From assembly GCA_949493535.1 (NCBI GenBank), contig CASZWJ010000001.1, positions 266,850 to 330,849 on the forward strand: a DNA stretch of 64,000 nt, written 5' to 3'. A program made the translations under genes and the position numbers. Of the stretch, positions 7,715 through 16,966 are shown one piece after another; positions within the stretch are counted from its first letter, which is position 1; each line of letters begins with the position of its first letter. The notes beneath the pieces are model-generated. The model worked only from the letters and a program-made list of their open reading frames with translations. It ran no database searches and was not told the DNA's origin. This stretch comes from an uncultured Alphaproteobacteria bacterium (lineage in GTDB: Bacteria > Pseudomonadota > Alphaproteobacteria > RF32 > CAG-239).

Positions 7715-9385
7715 TTATTTTTTATCAATGCGGGGAAACTTGAGCGTAAAACAAGTGCCGATGCCTATTTCGCTGTTTACGCTTATGTGGCCTTTGAATT
7801 TTTCTACAATTGATTTGACTATTGATAATCCTAATCCTGTTCCGCCCAGCCGGTTGTCTTTGCCGTCAGAATAAAAGGGTTCGAAAATGCGGGGAAGTTT
7901 GTCTTTGCTGATTCCCTGGCCGTTATCTGATATTTTTATGATAATATTTTTAGCTTCCGCAGAAAGGCCTATTTTTATTTGTCCGTCAGATTTTATTGCT
8001 TTAATGGCATTTAGTAACAGGTTGATAATCATCATTTTGAAGTCGGCTTCGCTGCCTTTTATATATGTGTCTTTTTCTTCTTCCGAAATATCAATGGTTA
8101 TGCCGTTGTGTTTTGCTTCATAGTCGAGAAGCGCCGTCACGTCTTTTATGTTGTCCAGACAATTGATGTCTTGAAGCTCGTTTTCTGAAAAGCGGGAAAG
8201 TTTGAGCAGGCGTTCAGGAACATTAATGCATTCGACGATTTGATTATAGATAAGCTGCAATAGTTTTTTTTCTTCATTTTCAGGAGCTTTGTCAGGATAA
8301 TGTTTTTCCAGCACCCGCTCTGCAATCATGCGGATTGATCCGAGATGGTTTTTCATTTCATGAGCAACAGAGGTCGCCATGAAACCCAGAGAAGAAAGCT
8401 TTTGCTGGTGCGAGAATTTAATATCATCGCTCAGGTCTCGTATAACTTCGACAACAAAGCGTTTGTTATTAATATTTAACGGCGCCGCATTAATTGACAA
8501 ATGCCTGTTGGGATGATTGGCAAATTGTTGGACAACACGGATATTCTTTTTCTTATTTATGCAGATTTCCTGCATCGGGCAGCTGAACAATGCGTTGGAA
8601 CAGGGTTTGTCCAGATTTTGAGAAGCCTCGTAGCATTTGGTGCAACTTTTGTTTCTGCCGATTTGCTGATAATATTTTTTATTGGCAATAACTATGTTAT
8701 ATTCATCGTCGATAACGCGTATGCCGTCGGGGATGCCGTCAATTAACGACTGTAAAAAATTTTCTTTTTCTTTGATTTCTTGGATGTTATTTTCCAGATT
8801 GTCCAACATGTTGTTGAATGTTTCCGTCAAATAATCGATTTCATCGGGAAAATAATGCTGTTTATTGTGGGTTATGCGGTTGGAAAGGTTGCCGAAGGCA
8901 ACTTCATTACTGGCGGCAGACAATTTATTTAACGGAGACAGAATCCAGCGGCGCATTAAAAACCACAGGAGAGCAATTGCCAGAATAATCAGGATTGAGC
9001 TGGCGCTGACGATGCGGATTCCTTCTTTAATTGTCAAATAGCGGTCATTATAACCCTGACTCATTTCTTCAATGTGTTTCTTTTCTTTTGAAATACGGTT
9101 TTGCAGGGCGCTTTCTTCATTTTTTTGCGAAAGGATTCTGTTTTTTATTTCATCGCTGGTTTTGATGTTCGGATTGTCTTCGATAATTTTAAATATTTCT
9201 CGGCGCAATGTGTTGTTTTCGTTCAGCATTTCCATGTAATGCTTGTTCCGGTTAATATTTGATTTTAATTCCTCTTGAAAACGGATGCCGTAGATTATGT
9301 AAAAAGTGTATATGAATAAAATAGCCGTAAAGAGGAAAAAAGCGGCAATTGTGTAGATAAATTTTTTATTTAGGCTGATAAACAT
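7715..9385 (-). CDS. Membrane sensor histidine kinase (HAMP-PAS-HisKA-HATPase) with PAS cysteine cluster
   Basis: 556-aa kinase. TM1 is about residues 10-33, then a helical periplasmic region, TM2 about 127-146, HAMP about 147-200, and PAS about 205-320. HisKA has H342 in VAHEMKNHLGS. The HATPase domain has an N-box (LLLNAIKAI), DNGQGIS and GGTGLGLSI. The PAS holds five cysteines at 248, 251, 262, 269 and 275 (CTKC, KPC, FSC, EIC), a spacing that could bind metal or sense redox state; this is inferred. The HisKA-HATPase arrangement resembles NtrB/AtoS-type kinases that often work with sigma-54 regulators, and rpoN is nearby, but no cognate regulator is adjacent. Confidence 0.9.
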   Translation of the reverse strand: MFISLNKKFIYTIAAFFLFTAILFIYTFYIIYGIRFQEELKSNINRNKHYMEMLNENNTLRREIFKIIEDNPNIKTSDEIKNRILSQKNEESALQNRISKEKKHIEEMSQGYNDRYLTIKEGIRIVSASSILIILAIALLWFLMRRWILSPLNKLSAASNEVAFGNLSNRITHNKQHYFPDEIDYLTETFNNMLDNLENNIQEIKEKENFLQSLIDGIPDGIRVIDDEYNIVIANKKYYQQIGRNKSCTKCYEASQNLDKPCSNALFSCPMQEICINKKKNIRVVQQFANHPNRHLSINAAPLNINNKRFVVEVIRDLSDDIKFSHQQKLSSLGFMATSVAHEMKNHLGSIRMIAERVLEKHYPDKAPENEEKKLLQLIYNQIVECINVPERLLKLSRFSENELQDINCLDNIKDVTALLDYEAKHNGITIDISEEEKDTYIKGSEADFKMMIINLLLNAIKAIKSDGQIKIGLSAEAKNIIIKISDNGQGISKDKLPRIFEPFYSDGKDNRLGGTGLGLSIVKSIVEKFKGHISVNSEIGIGTCFTLKFPRIDKK

Positions 9386-9495
9386 GGGGCCGATCCTAGA
9401 AAAAAAGATTCCAGTTACTATATTAAGACTATCTTAGTTAAAATTTAATAAAATATGGCTAAGTATTGAGAGTTTGAAATTGTTTGAGAGAAGAA

Positions 9496-9714
9496 ATGAA
9501 GAAAAATATGGAAGAAATCGATTCTGAAGCGCTTTCTGAGCTCAGCTTTTGGAATGATGAGAATGTTGCGTTTATAAAATCAGGCATTGAGAACGGTAAA
9601 TGTATGTGGTCTATTTATGCCGCAGACGGCGAACGTATAGCTATGACGGATGACAGGGATTTTGCATTTGTTATGGCTAAGCAAAATGATTTTAATCCGC
9701 AGTCTGTTCATTAA
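9496..9714 (+). CDS. DUF1150 family small protein
   Basis: 72-aa acidic protein. The pattern ALSELSFWNDENVAFI, then WSIYAADGERIAMTDDRDFAF, ending QNDFNPQSVH, matches the alphaproteobacterial DUF1150 family. ATG at 9496 follows a purine-rich GAGAGAAG; a TTG at 9484 is an in-frame alternative. Function unknown. It is divergent from the histidine kinase and ends at a symmetrical terminator shared with ptsN. Confidence 0.85.
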   Translation: MKKNMEEIDSEALSELSFWNDENVAFIKSGIENGKCMWSIYAADGERIAMTDDRDFAFVMAKQNDFNPQSVH

Positions 9715-9753
9715 GATATAAAAAAAAGCGCTTTAAAGCGCTTTTTTTTATAT
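9715..9753. terminator. Bidirectional intrinsic terminator between DUF1150 gene and ptsN
   Basis: Near-perfect palindrome: GATATA, an A-tract, the core AGCGCTTTAAAGCGCT, a T-tract and TATATC. It serves both converging genes. Confidence 0.93.
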
Positions 9754-9766
9754 CTAATCTTTATGC

Positions 9767-10216
9767 CTATTCGTGGTTATTCAAAATAGCATAAATTTCC
9801 TGAGAAGAGGAAATCTGACGAACTTTAGTCCGAGTAGATTCATCTTTCAAAATTCTTGAAGCCTGAGCCAGAGCTGTCAGGTGGTCAGCTCCGTTGTCTT
9901 CCGGAGAAAGCAGCATGAAAACCAAATCAACGGGTTTGCCGTCAATTGCTTCAAAGTCGACAGGCGAATTTAATTTTGCAAAAAAGCCATAGACTTTATT
10001 CAGTTCCGCAAAACGCCCGTGCGGCAAGGCCGTTCCTTCGCCAAAACCGGTCGAGCCCAGATTTTCGCGTTCTAAAACAGTATCAAAAATCGTACGTTCA
10101 TTAATGCCGGTAATTTCAGCAGCCTTATTAGCCAAATCTTGCAACAATTGTCTTTTGCTGTTGGATTTCAGCCCCATAAAAATACTGTTTCCAGACATTA
10201 TTTCGGAAAGTTTCAT
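9767..10216 (-). CDS. ptsN: PTS IIA-like nitrogen regulatory protein (EIIA-Ntr)
   Basis: 149-aa cytosolic phosphocarrier of the nitrogen PTS, modified by PtsP/PtsO on H66 in the motif GEGTALPHGRF. LGSTGFGEG, PVDLVFMLLSPED and the C-terminal helix follow the family. Last gene of kdsD-lptC-lptA-lptB-rpoN-hpf-ptsN. In other bacteria it couples nitrogen/carbon status to potassium transport and sigma-54 related control. Confidence 0.95.
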   Translation of the reverse strand: MKLSEIMSGNSIFMGLKSNSKRQLLQDLANKAAEITGINERTIFDTVLERENLGSTGFGEGTALPHGRFAELNKVYGFFAKLNSPVDFEAIDGKPVDLVFMLLSPEDNGADHLTALAQASRILKDESTRTKVRQISSSQEIYAILNNHE

Positions 10217-10246
10217 AAGTTTTATGCCTTTTCTTGTTAATGGGAA

Positions 10247-10816
10247 TTATGCTTTAGGCTCAACCCAGCCGATGTTGCCGTCTTTGCGGCGGTATACCAT
10301 GCTGATGTGGTTGTTGGCACTGTTTCTGAACATAATGGCGCATTCGTCAGCCAAGTCCATATGCATAACAGCTTCGCTAACGGTGCAAACCGGAATATTA
10401 GCTTCTGTTTCGGCAATTGTCAGCGGAGCGTTTTCGTTGATATCCAATTCTTCTTCGTTTTCAATCAGCGGGAAAACAGCCTGATGAGCGATTTCTGCTT
10501 CGTCTAAACCGCTTTTGCCTTTGTGGTCGTTTAATTTGTTTTTGTGACGGCGCAAACGCGTAGCGATGTGCTGGTTGGCGGAGTCAAATGCGGAGTAAGG
10601 ATCGGCGCAGCTTTCGCTGGTGCCTTTTAATACGATATTTTTAGCAGGATGAACAGTTACTTCGGCCTTAAATTCTTCGCCTTCTTTGGAAAAGGCTACG
10701 GTTGCGCTGATCGGGGCATTGAAGTATTTGTTTACGGAGTTCATAACGCCGTCTTCAACATGTTTGCGCAGTTTGTCGCCAATATCGACTTGTTTTCCTG
10801 TCAGTTCAATTTTCAT
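10247..10816 (-). CDS. hpf: Ribosome hibernation promoting factor, long form
   Basis: 189-aa long HPF. The N-terminal about 110 residues form the ribosome-binding HPF/RaiA domain (MKIELTGKQVDIGDKLRKHV, then PYSAFDSANQHIATRLRRHK). The C-terminal about 60 residues (MHMDLADECAIMFRNS, then SMVYRRKDGNIGWVEP) form the dimerisation domain that makes 100S ribosomes without RMF. It sits between rpoN and ptsN as in many proteobacteria; elsewhere these are co-expressed as growth slows. Confidence 0.96.
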   Translation of the reverse strand: MKIELTGKQVDIGDKLRKHVEDGVMNSVNKYFNAPISATVAFSKEGEEFKAEVTVHPAKNIVLKGTSESCADPYSAFDSANQHIATRLRRHKNKLNDHKGKSGLDEAEIAHQAVFPLIENEEELDINENAPLTIAETEANIPVCTVSEAVMHMDLADECAIMFRNSANNHISMVYRRKDGNIGWVEPKA

Positions 10817-10954
10817 AATTCATTCCTTACAAATATATTAAAAAAATCAATTCTACCGTCTTAATATACCCTAAAACGGCAAGAATATCAAACGTAAGAT
10901 TGTACTTAACCCCAATATAAATAAAAGTCAATAAAAACTTCTGCCGCGGGCGGT

Positions 10955-12439
10955 CTAGAGCAGGCTGCGTTTTTCCCGCTTTCTTTGCCCCGAAGTGGCG
11001 ATGTCCATTGCTTCCCGATATTTTGTGACGGTTCTGCGGGCAATTTTTATGCCTTGCTGCGCCAGAAGTTCAACCAGCTTGTCATCAGAAAGGATATTAT
11101 CTGCTTTTTCTTCATCAATCATATTTTTTATTTTGTGTTTTATGCTGAGGGTAGAGGTCTGGTCATCGCCGCTGAACGTGGCGGCGGCTTGTGAAAAAAA
11201 GTATTTTAGTTCAAAAATGCCGCGCGGCGTGTGCATATATTTATTTGCCGTTACGCGGCTGACGGTACTTTCGTGCATTTCTATTTTTTCGGCAACGTCT
11301 TTTAGTGCCATGGGCTTTATATGTTCAATGCCCTTTTCAAAAAAATCCCGTTGCGCGGCAACAATGTTTTCACTGACTTTAAGGATGGTTACGGCGCGTT
11401 GGTGCATAGCTTTTATTAAGAAATTGGCGCTGCTGATTTTTTCTTTTAAGAAGCGTTTGGTTTCTTTGCCTTTATCGGCATTTTGTATTTCGCTGCAGTA
11501 ACGTCTGTTTATCAGAAGTTTCGGCAGAGACATTGAATTGAGTTCGACATGATAAGCGCCTGATTTGTTTCGGCGGACAAAAACGTCGGGGATCACATAA
11601 GACGTTAAATCATGCGTATAATCCGCCGCAGGTTTGGGGTTTAGGCTTTTGATGTCTGCTATCATCGAAAGCAGGTCTTCGTCTTCCGCCCGGCAGATTT
11701 TTTTTAGTTCTTTGAATTTCTTTTCTGCCAGCAGCGGAAGATTTTGCAGCAGAACCTCAATTTGCGGGTCATAGCGGTTTAGGTCTTTCAGCTGTATTGT
11801 TAAGCATTCGGTTAAATTTTCCGCAAAAATTCCCGAGGGTTCAAAAGTTTTCATTATGTTTAGAACATTTGTGATTTTTTCTTCGCTGGTATTCAGACGT
11901 GTTGCCAGTTCGGAGATGTCTCCCCTGAAATAGCCCGTGGCATCAAGTTGTTCCGCCAGCCGAAACGCAACGGCCTGATCTGTTTTCTTTGGCAGATTTA
12001 AGCTTATTTGTTCGCTAATCAGCCGATAGAGAGATTTTTCGTCTGCCAGTTTTTTTTCGAAATAATCAAAGTCTTCGCTATCGCTTTTACTCTTATTTTC
12101 GTTATAGTCTGACCACGAATAGTCGTTATCGGCAACGTCATAGCCTTCGCGGTCTGAACCGGCGTCATCAAATTGGCTGTCATAGTCTATATCCGGCGCG
12201 TATTCTTCATTTTCCGGCGCGGAAGAGGGGGCGTAGTCGTCTATCGTTTGCGGGAGCGGCGTTTCGTCATATGCCGCATCATTTTCTTTTTCCAATAACG
12301 GATTGGCCGAAAGTTCGCTTTCTATCAGTTCTCCCAATTCCAGATTAGACATCTGCAAAAGATTTATGGCCTGACGCAGCTGCGGGGTCATCAATAATGA
12401 CTGAGACTGACGTATTTCCAGTTTGGGCGTAACGGCCAT
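10955..12439 (-). CDS. rpoN: RNA polymerase sigma-54 factor
   Basis: 494 aa. Region I is glutamine-rich (LEIRQSQSLLMTPQLRQAI) for activator contact, followed by an acidic region II, a core-binding domain and the DNA-binding C-terminus with the RpoN box ARRTVTKYREAM. ATG at 12439 (MAVTPKL) is preferred because GGAG lies about 9 nt upstream; a TTG two codons earlier is less well placed. Transcribed behind lptB with a short gap. Enhancer-binding activators are not in this window. Confidence 0.97.
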   Translation of the reverse strand: MAVTPKLEIRQSQSLLMTPQLRQAINLLQMSNLELGELIESELSANPLLEKENDAAYDETPLPQTIDDYAPSSAPENEEYAPDIDYDSQFDDAGSDREGYDVADNDYSWSDYNENKSKSDSEDFDYFEKKLADEKSLYRLISEQISLNLPKKTDQAVAFRLAEQLDATGYFRGDISELATRLNTSEEKITNVLNIMKTFEPSGIFAENLTECLTIQLKDLNRYDPQIEVLLQNLPLLAEKKFKELKKICRAEDEDLLSMIADIKSLNPKPAADYTHDLTSYVIPDVFVRRNKSGAYHVELNSMSLPKLLINRRYCSEIQNADKGKETKRFLKEKISSANFLIKAMHQRAVTILKVSENIVAAQRDFFEKGIEHIKPMALKDVAEKIEMHESTVSRVTANKYMHTPRGIFELKYFFSQAAATFSGDDQTSTLSIKHKIKNMIDEEKADNILSDDKLVELLAQQGIKIARRTVTKYREAMDIATSGQRKREKRSLL

Positions 12440-12462
12440 TGGCAAAGGCTCCGGTTCAAAAA

Positions 12463-13209
12463 TTACATGGAGAAATTATCGCCGAGATAGACCTTTCGTA
12501 CTTCTTTGCTGGCAACGATTTCTTCCGGCGTGCCTTCCATCAGAACCGTTCCGCCGTGCAGAATGTAAGCTCTGTCGGTAATATCCAAAGTTTCACGGAC
12601 ATTATGATCCGTAATTAAAACGCCGAGGCCGCGGTGTTTGAGCTGCGAGACCAGATTGCGGATTTCTCCGACAGCAATCGGATCAATACCGGCCAGCGGT
12701 TCGTCGAGCAAGATAAAATGCGGCTGGCTTGCCAAAGCGCGGGCAATTTCCAAACGGCGCCGTTCTCCGCCGGAAAGGGCTATTGCCGGCGAATTTCGCA
12801 AGTGTGCGATTGAAAATTCGGAAAGCAATTCTTCCAGCATGTTCTCGCGTTTGCTCTCGTCTTCAATAACAATTTCCAGAATGGCTTTGATGTTGTCTTC
12901 AACGGTTAATGACCGGAAAATCGAGGCTTCCTGAGGCAGGTAGCCGATCCCCATGCGGGCGCGGCGATACATCGGCAGGTTGGTAATATCCTGCCCGTCA
13001 ATATGAACGTCGCCGTAATCCGGCGTAATCAAACCGGTAACGCAATAAAAACATGTTGTTTTGCCGGCGCCGTTGGGACCGAGAAGGCCGACGGCTTCGC
13101 CTCTTTTAACGTTTAACGAGACGTTTCTCAGTACCGGCCGGTTTTTGTATTTTTTGCCGATGTTGAAAACTTCTAATTTTGAAACGAGCGGGGTTGCCAT
13201 ACTATTCAT
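12463..13209 (-). CDS. lptB: LPS export ABC transporter ATPase LptB
   Basis: 248-aa ATPase that powers LptFG extraction of LPS from the inner membrane. Motifs are Walker A GPNGAGKTTCF, Q-loop LPQEASIFR, signature LSGGERRRLEIARALA, Walker B ILLDEPLAGIDP and switch His in ITDHNVRE. The start at 13209 (MNSMATPL) is followed by an ATG three codons later, and either could be used. LptC and LptA are directly upstream in the operon; LptF/G are not in the window. Confidence 0.97.
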   Translation of the reverse strand: MNSMATPLVSKLEVFNIGKKYKNRPVLRNVSLNVKRGEAVGLLGPNGAGKTTCFYCVTGLITPDYGDVHIDGQDITNLPMYRRARMGIGYLPQEASIFRSLTVEDNIKAILEIVIEDESKRENMLEELLSEFSIAHLRNSPAIALSGGERRRLEIARALASQPHFILLDEPLAGIDPIAVGEIRNLVSQLKHRGLGVLITDHNVRETLDITDRAYILHGGTVLMEGTPEEIVASKEVRKVYLGDNFSM

Positions 13210-13233
13210 TTTTTTTACTTTTCTTAAGTTTGT

Positions 13234-14016
13234 TTATTTTTCGGATTTTTGTTTCTGTTTGAAAACGCCGGAAACACGCCCTTGGGAAGTTTTTCCCGCA
13301 ATGATGCGGCTTTTGCCTGTATTCAGATTGGTTTCGGCAAAATCGCCGCGCAGTTTGTTCCCTTGTTGGTCGATCAAAACATGGTCATAAAGCTTTATAA
13401 CGCCTGTCTGCGGCAGGTACATTCCTTTGTCTGCCGTTACGGTCGCATTGTCTGTAACAATTTTTATGTTGTCGTAAATTTCTATTTTATTCATTTCCAT
13501 ATTGCCGGTTTGAGAATTTTTTTCAAAAAACGCAACCATTTTATCTGAATAAATTTTGTTGTTTTGTTTATCTGTTGCAATAACGTTTCCCAAGGCAACG
13601 GCTTTTTCCTGCGCGGGATAGTAGGTGATGTTGTCTTTGGCCGTTATCGTTTCTTTTTCTGTTTGAATTTTTGCCGGCGCGCCTTTTAAAACAACGCTGT
13701 CTTTTGTCAGGTCATAGTCCATAGTCTGCCCGTAAGCTTTTGCTTTAGGGGTCGTGACAATAACGTTGCCTGCCGCATGCACTTCCGTTATGCTGCTTTT
13801 TTTTGCCGCAGAAGAGTTTTTGGCGTAATAAGCCGTCATTTTGTCTGCGCGTATCTGCAAGTCTTTTTTTGATGCAATTGCATTTCCGACCGCAGTCATT
13901 TTCTGAGCCAGAGAATCCCATTCGACTTCTTTGTCGGCAGTTAAATTCATGTATTGGGCCTGCGCTGCGGGCGACAATATCAGAAGAGCGGCAAGAACAT
14001 AAGCGGGTTTGAACAT
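13234..14016 (-). CDS. lptA: LptA/OstA-family periplasmic LPS-bridge protein
   Basis: 260-aa protein with a signal peptide (hydrophobic VLAALLILSPAAQA, cleavage near AQA-Q). The mature part is built of repeating OstA beta strands (SKKDLQIRADKMTAYY, AAGNVIVTTPKAKAYG, YSDKMVAFF). It would form the periplasmic beta-jellyroll bridge between LptC and LptD. It is longer than E. coli LptA (185 aa), as is common in alphaproteobacteria. Its ATG overlaps the lptC stop (TAATG). Confidence 0.92.
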   Translation of the reverse strand: MFKPAYVLAALLILSPAAQAQYMNLTADKEVEWDSLAQKMTAVGNAIASKKDLQIRADKMTAYYAKNSSAAKKSSITEVHAAGNVIVTTPKAKAYGQTMDYDLTKDSVVLKGAPAKIQTEKETITAKDNITYYPAQEKAVALGNVIATDKQNNKIYSDKMVAFFEKNSQTGNMEMNKIEIYDNIKIVTDNATVTADKGMYLPQTGVIKLYDHVLIDQQGNKLRGDFAETNLNTGKSRIIAGKTSQGRVSGVFKQKQKSEK

Positions 14017-14690
14017 TAATCGGTTCCTTTTAAATCGTTTTCTTTTATTTTTATAAAGGTTTTGCCCCTAAAAGTCATAATACCGGTTTTTGTGTTATAT
14101 TCGAAACCTTCGGAGGTTAAATCTCCCATATCTCCTTGGGCTTGGACAGGCTTATCGCTTTGGGCGACAGAGGTGTTAAAGTCAAACATAATATCGGGCA
14201 CGCTGATATTCATGCCTTGTGAATAAAATATTTCAACATTGTCCAATAATCGGAGCGTGTTTTTATTTTGGTCATAATAACCGGTCGGCGATTTGATGTT
14301 TGCCCAATCGCTCAATGATGTCGGCATGACGCCATCGGGTTTTGTCAGTTTTATCAATTTTGAACCGGGGCTGGTTTCATCAATATTTTCAGCCGTAAAA
14401 TTATGAACTTTGTTTTCTTTGTCGGTAATATTTAAAATTGTTTTTTCTACATGGAGCTTTTCCAGTTCGCCTTTTTTAGGGCGGGTGATATCAAGAAAGA
14501 TATCTTTTTCGTTTTGTTGCAAAGCCGGAAAAAGAATCAGCATGCCGACCAGAACAGCGGCAAAACTCGGCAAAACCAATTTTGCGCGCCGTACCCATTT
14601 GGTATGTTTTTGCACGGCGCTCTTTTTTATGCGCTGATTTTTTTGCGAATCTTCGTTAAACAGCGAATCTATCTGGTCGACGTTTATCAA
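14016..14690 (-). CDS. lptC: LptC-family LPS export protein
   Basis: 224-aa single-pass inner-membrane protein: basic N-terminal cytoplasmic segment, one TM helix about residues 37-58 (VLPSFAAVLVGMLILFPAL), then a periplasmic LptC fold (NFTAENIDETSPGSKLIKLTKP, LDNVEIFYSQGMNISVPDI). It starts at a TTG with GGAG about 10 nt upstream; no suitable ATG exists before the TM helix. It overlaps lptA and lies 2 nt after kdsD. Confidence 0.87.
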   Translation of the reverse strand: MINVDQIDSLFNEDSQKNQRIKKSAVQKHTKWVRRAKLVLPSFAAVLVGMLILFPALQQNEKDIFLDITRPKKGELEKLHVEKTILNITDKENKVHNFTAENIDETSPGSKLIKLTKPDGVMPTSLSDWANIKSPTGYYDQNKNTLRLLDNVEIFYSQGMNISVPDIMFDFNTSVAQSDKPVQAQGDMGDLTSEGFEYNTKTGIMTFRGKTFIKIKENDLKGTD

Positions 14691-14692
14691 GT

Positions 14693-15661
14693 TTAAGCAA
14701 CTCCGGCGCGCAGGCAGTCATGCATATGGATAATGCCGACAGGTTTGCCTTCTTGGATAACGAAAAGCTGAGTAATGCCTTTTCCCGTTGTGTTCATCAT
14801 ATTGATGGCTTCTGCCGCCAAAACTTCGGGAGCAATTGTTTTGGGGTTTCGAGTCATGACGTCAGATACTTTTTTGTTTAAGACGTCTGAACTCAGGCAA
14901 CGGCGCAAATCTCCGTCGGTAATAATGCCTTTCAGCATTCCGTCTGCTGAAATTATGCCGACACAGCCCAGCATTTTAGATGTCATTTCCAGCATGGCGT
15001 CCTGCATAACCGTATCTTCGCCGACCAAGGGCATTTCCTGCCCTTTGTGCATTAAGTCCGAAACTTTTTTCAAGAAAGAACCGAGCTTGCCGCCGGGGTG
15101 GCGTTGTTTGAAATCCGTTTTTGTAAAGCCTTTGCGTTCTAACAGGCAAATGGCCAAGATGTCGCCAAGCACCATTGTTGCCGTAGTTGATGATGTTGGG
15201 GCCAGTCCCAGAGGGCAGGCTTCTCCGTCATCGGGAAGCTTCAAAAGCACATCGCCGGCTCGCCCTAAAGCGCTTTCAGGGTTTTTCGTCATGGAAATAA
15301 GCGGAATGCCGTATCTTTTGCAATAAATAATAATGTCGGAGAGTTCTTTGGTTTCGCCGCTGTTTGAGATGGCGATAACGCAATCCTCTTTAGTCAGCAT
15401 GCCCAAATCGCCGTGACTGGCTTCGCTCGGGTGGACAAAGAAAGAGGGGGTTCCGGTTGAAGCCATTGTCGCTGCAATTTTGGAGCCGACGTGTCCGGAT
15501 TTGCCCATGCCGGTAACAATTACGCGCCCTTTGGTGTTCTGCATGATGTCAAGCGCTTGCGTCAGATTGCTGTTTAATTCGTTTTCCATTATCTGCAAAG
15601 CTTCGATTTCTTTGTCAATTGTCCGTTTTGCCGATGCAATATCCGGGTTGTTAACAGTCAT
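14693..15661 (-). CDS. kdsD: D-arabinose 5-phosphate isomerase (KdsD/KpsF)
   Basis: 322 aa. N-terminal SIS domain (VTGMGKSGHVGSKIAATMAS, AISNSGETKELSD, SMTKNPESALGR) and two C-terminal CBS domains (from about residue 205; GIITDGDLRR, TRNPKTIAPEVLAAEA). It converts ribulose 5-phosphate to arabinose 5-phosphate, the first step to Kdo, which fits the lptC-lptA-lptB genes downstream. First gene of the minus-strand operon and divergent from the str operon. Confidence 0.95.
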   Translation of the reverse strand: MTVNNPDIASAKRTIDKEIEALQIMENELNSNLTQALDIMQNTKGRVIVTGMGKSGHVGSKIAATMASTGTPSFFVHPSEASHGDLGMLTKEDCVIAISNSGETKELSDIIIYCKRYGIPLISMTKNPESALGRAGDVLLKLPDDGEACPLGLAPTSSTTATMVLGDILAICLLERKGFTKTDFKQRHPGGKLGSFLKKVSDLMHKGQEMPLVGEDTVMQDAMLEMTSKMLGCVGIISADGMLKGIITDGDLRRCLSSDVLNKKVSDVMTRNPKTIAPEVLAAEAINMMNTTGKGITQLFVIQEGKPVGIIHMHDCLRAGVA

Positions 15662-16090
15662 TATTGCAATTCCTTTGTTATTAACACATTAGCCTGAGGG
15701 TATTATTTTATTTGCCGAAAGGCAAGGTTTTTTTTATATCTTATACCAAAAACGGCATGATTTTTGCCACATGGCGGAATCAGGCCCTGTTTATATTTGT
15801 GGACTCAAAATAGACTCAAAATTGCGGGGCGAGAATGCGGAGCGCGGAATCTGCTTTGTCGCGGAATGTGAGTCGCAGTGCCGTTCGGGCGCTTCTGTTT
15901 TGCCCGACGGATAAGGCGTCGGATGTGAAAATTTAGACTCAAAATGAGAAAAATGTATTTTTGGGGGTTGACTATTCGGGAAGCTGAGTCTAGTATGCCG
16001 AGACTCAATTCTGGGAGAGGGTATAAGTGTACCCTTTTGTCCGTATGGAATTTGAGTATTTGTTTAATTTAATACTTAAGGAAATTAGTG
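15662..16090. promoter_or_regulatory. Intergenic region with eight GANTC sites between kdsD and rpsL
   Basis: 429 bp without a convincing gene. GANTC sites (CcrM methylation target in alphaproteobacteria) start at 15777, 15802, 15813, 15847, 15870, 15936, 15986 and 16002: eight in 230 bp, where random sequence of this composition would give about one. Several share the longer string GACTCAAAA. A small hairpin TTGCC-GAAA-GGCAA with a T-tract is at about 15711-15733. Methylation-dependent control is inferred. Confidence 0.75.
15968..15996 (+). promoter_or_regulatory. Putative promoter of the str operon
   Basis: TTGACT at 15968-15973, 17-bp spacer, TAGTAT at 15991-15996, placing transcription start near 16003. 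A GAGTC (15986-15990) abuts the -10 box, and a GACTC (16002-16006) covers the likely start site. Confidence 0.65.
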
Positions 16091-16462
16091 ATGCCTACAA
16101 TTAATCAGTTAATTCGTAAATCACGAACACCAAAAGTCAAGAGAAACAAAGTTCCGGCTTTGAAAGCTTGCCCACAAAAACGCGGTGTTTGTACAAGGGT
16201 TTATACAACAACCCCTAAAAAGCCTAACTCGGCTTTGCGTAAAGTGGCTCGCGTACGCTTAACAAACGGCTTTGAAGTAATCAGCTACATCCCTGGTGAA
16301 GGTCATAACTTGCAAGAACACTCAGTGGTGCTGATTAAAGGCGGACGCGTAAAAGACTTGCCTGGTGTTCGTTATCATATCATCCGCGGTACCTTGGATA
16401 CTCAGGGTATTGCCAAACGTCGCCAACGTCGTTCTCTGTACGGCGCAAAGAGACCTAAATAG
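16091..16462 (+). CDS. rpsL: 30S ribosomal protein S12
   Basis: 123-aa decoding-centre protein. [12 protein letters not shown] (K43/K44) and [13 protein letters not shown] (K88, D89) are intact; these are the positions where streptomycin resistance changes arise in other species, and the sequence is wild type there. The Asp is the usual RimO methylthiolation target. ATG at 16091 (MPTINQL) was chosen over the GTG directly before it. First gene of rpsL-rpsG-fusA. Confidence 0.98.
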   Translation: MPTINQLIRKSRTPKVKRNKVPALKACPQKRGVCTRVYTTTPKKPNSALRKVARVRLTNGFEVISYIPGEGHNLQEHSVVLIKGGRVKDLPGVRYHIIRGTLDTQGIAKRRQRRSLYGAKRPK

Positions 16463-16471
16463 GAGAAATAG

Positions 16472-16945
<474 letters not shown>

Positions 16946-16966
16946 CTTTAATATAGGAAATCGAAC

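Noticed and set aside
15805-16008. 67-codon minus-strand ORF upstream of rpsL
   Set aside because: It covers the GANTC cluster and the str promoter, has a basic low-complexity product (RLIRRAKQKRPNGTATH) and no ribosome site.
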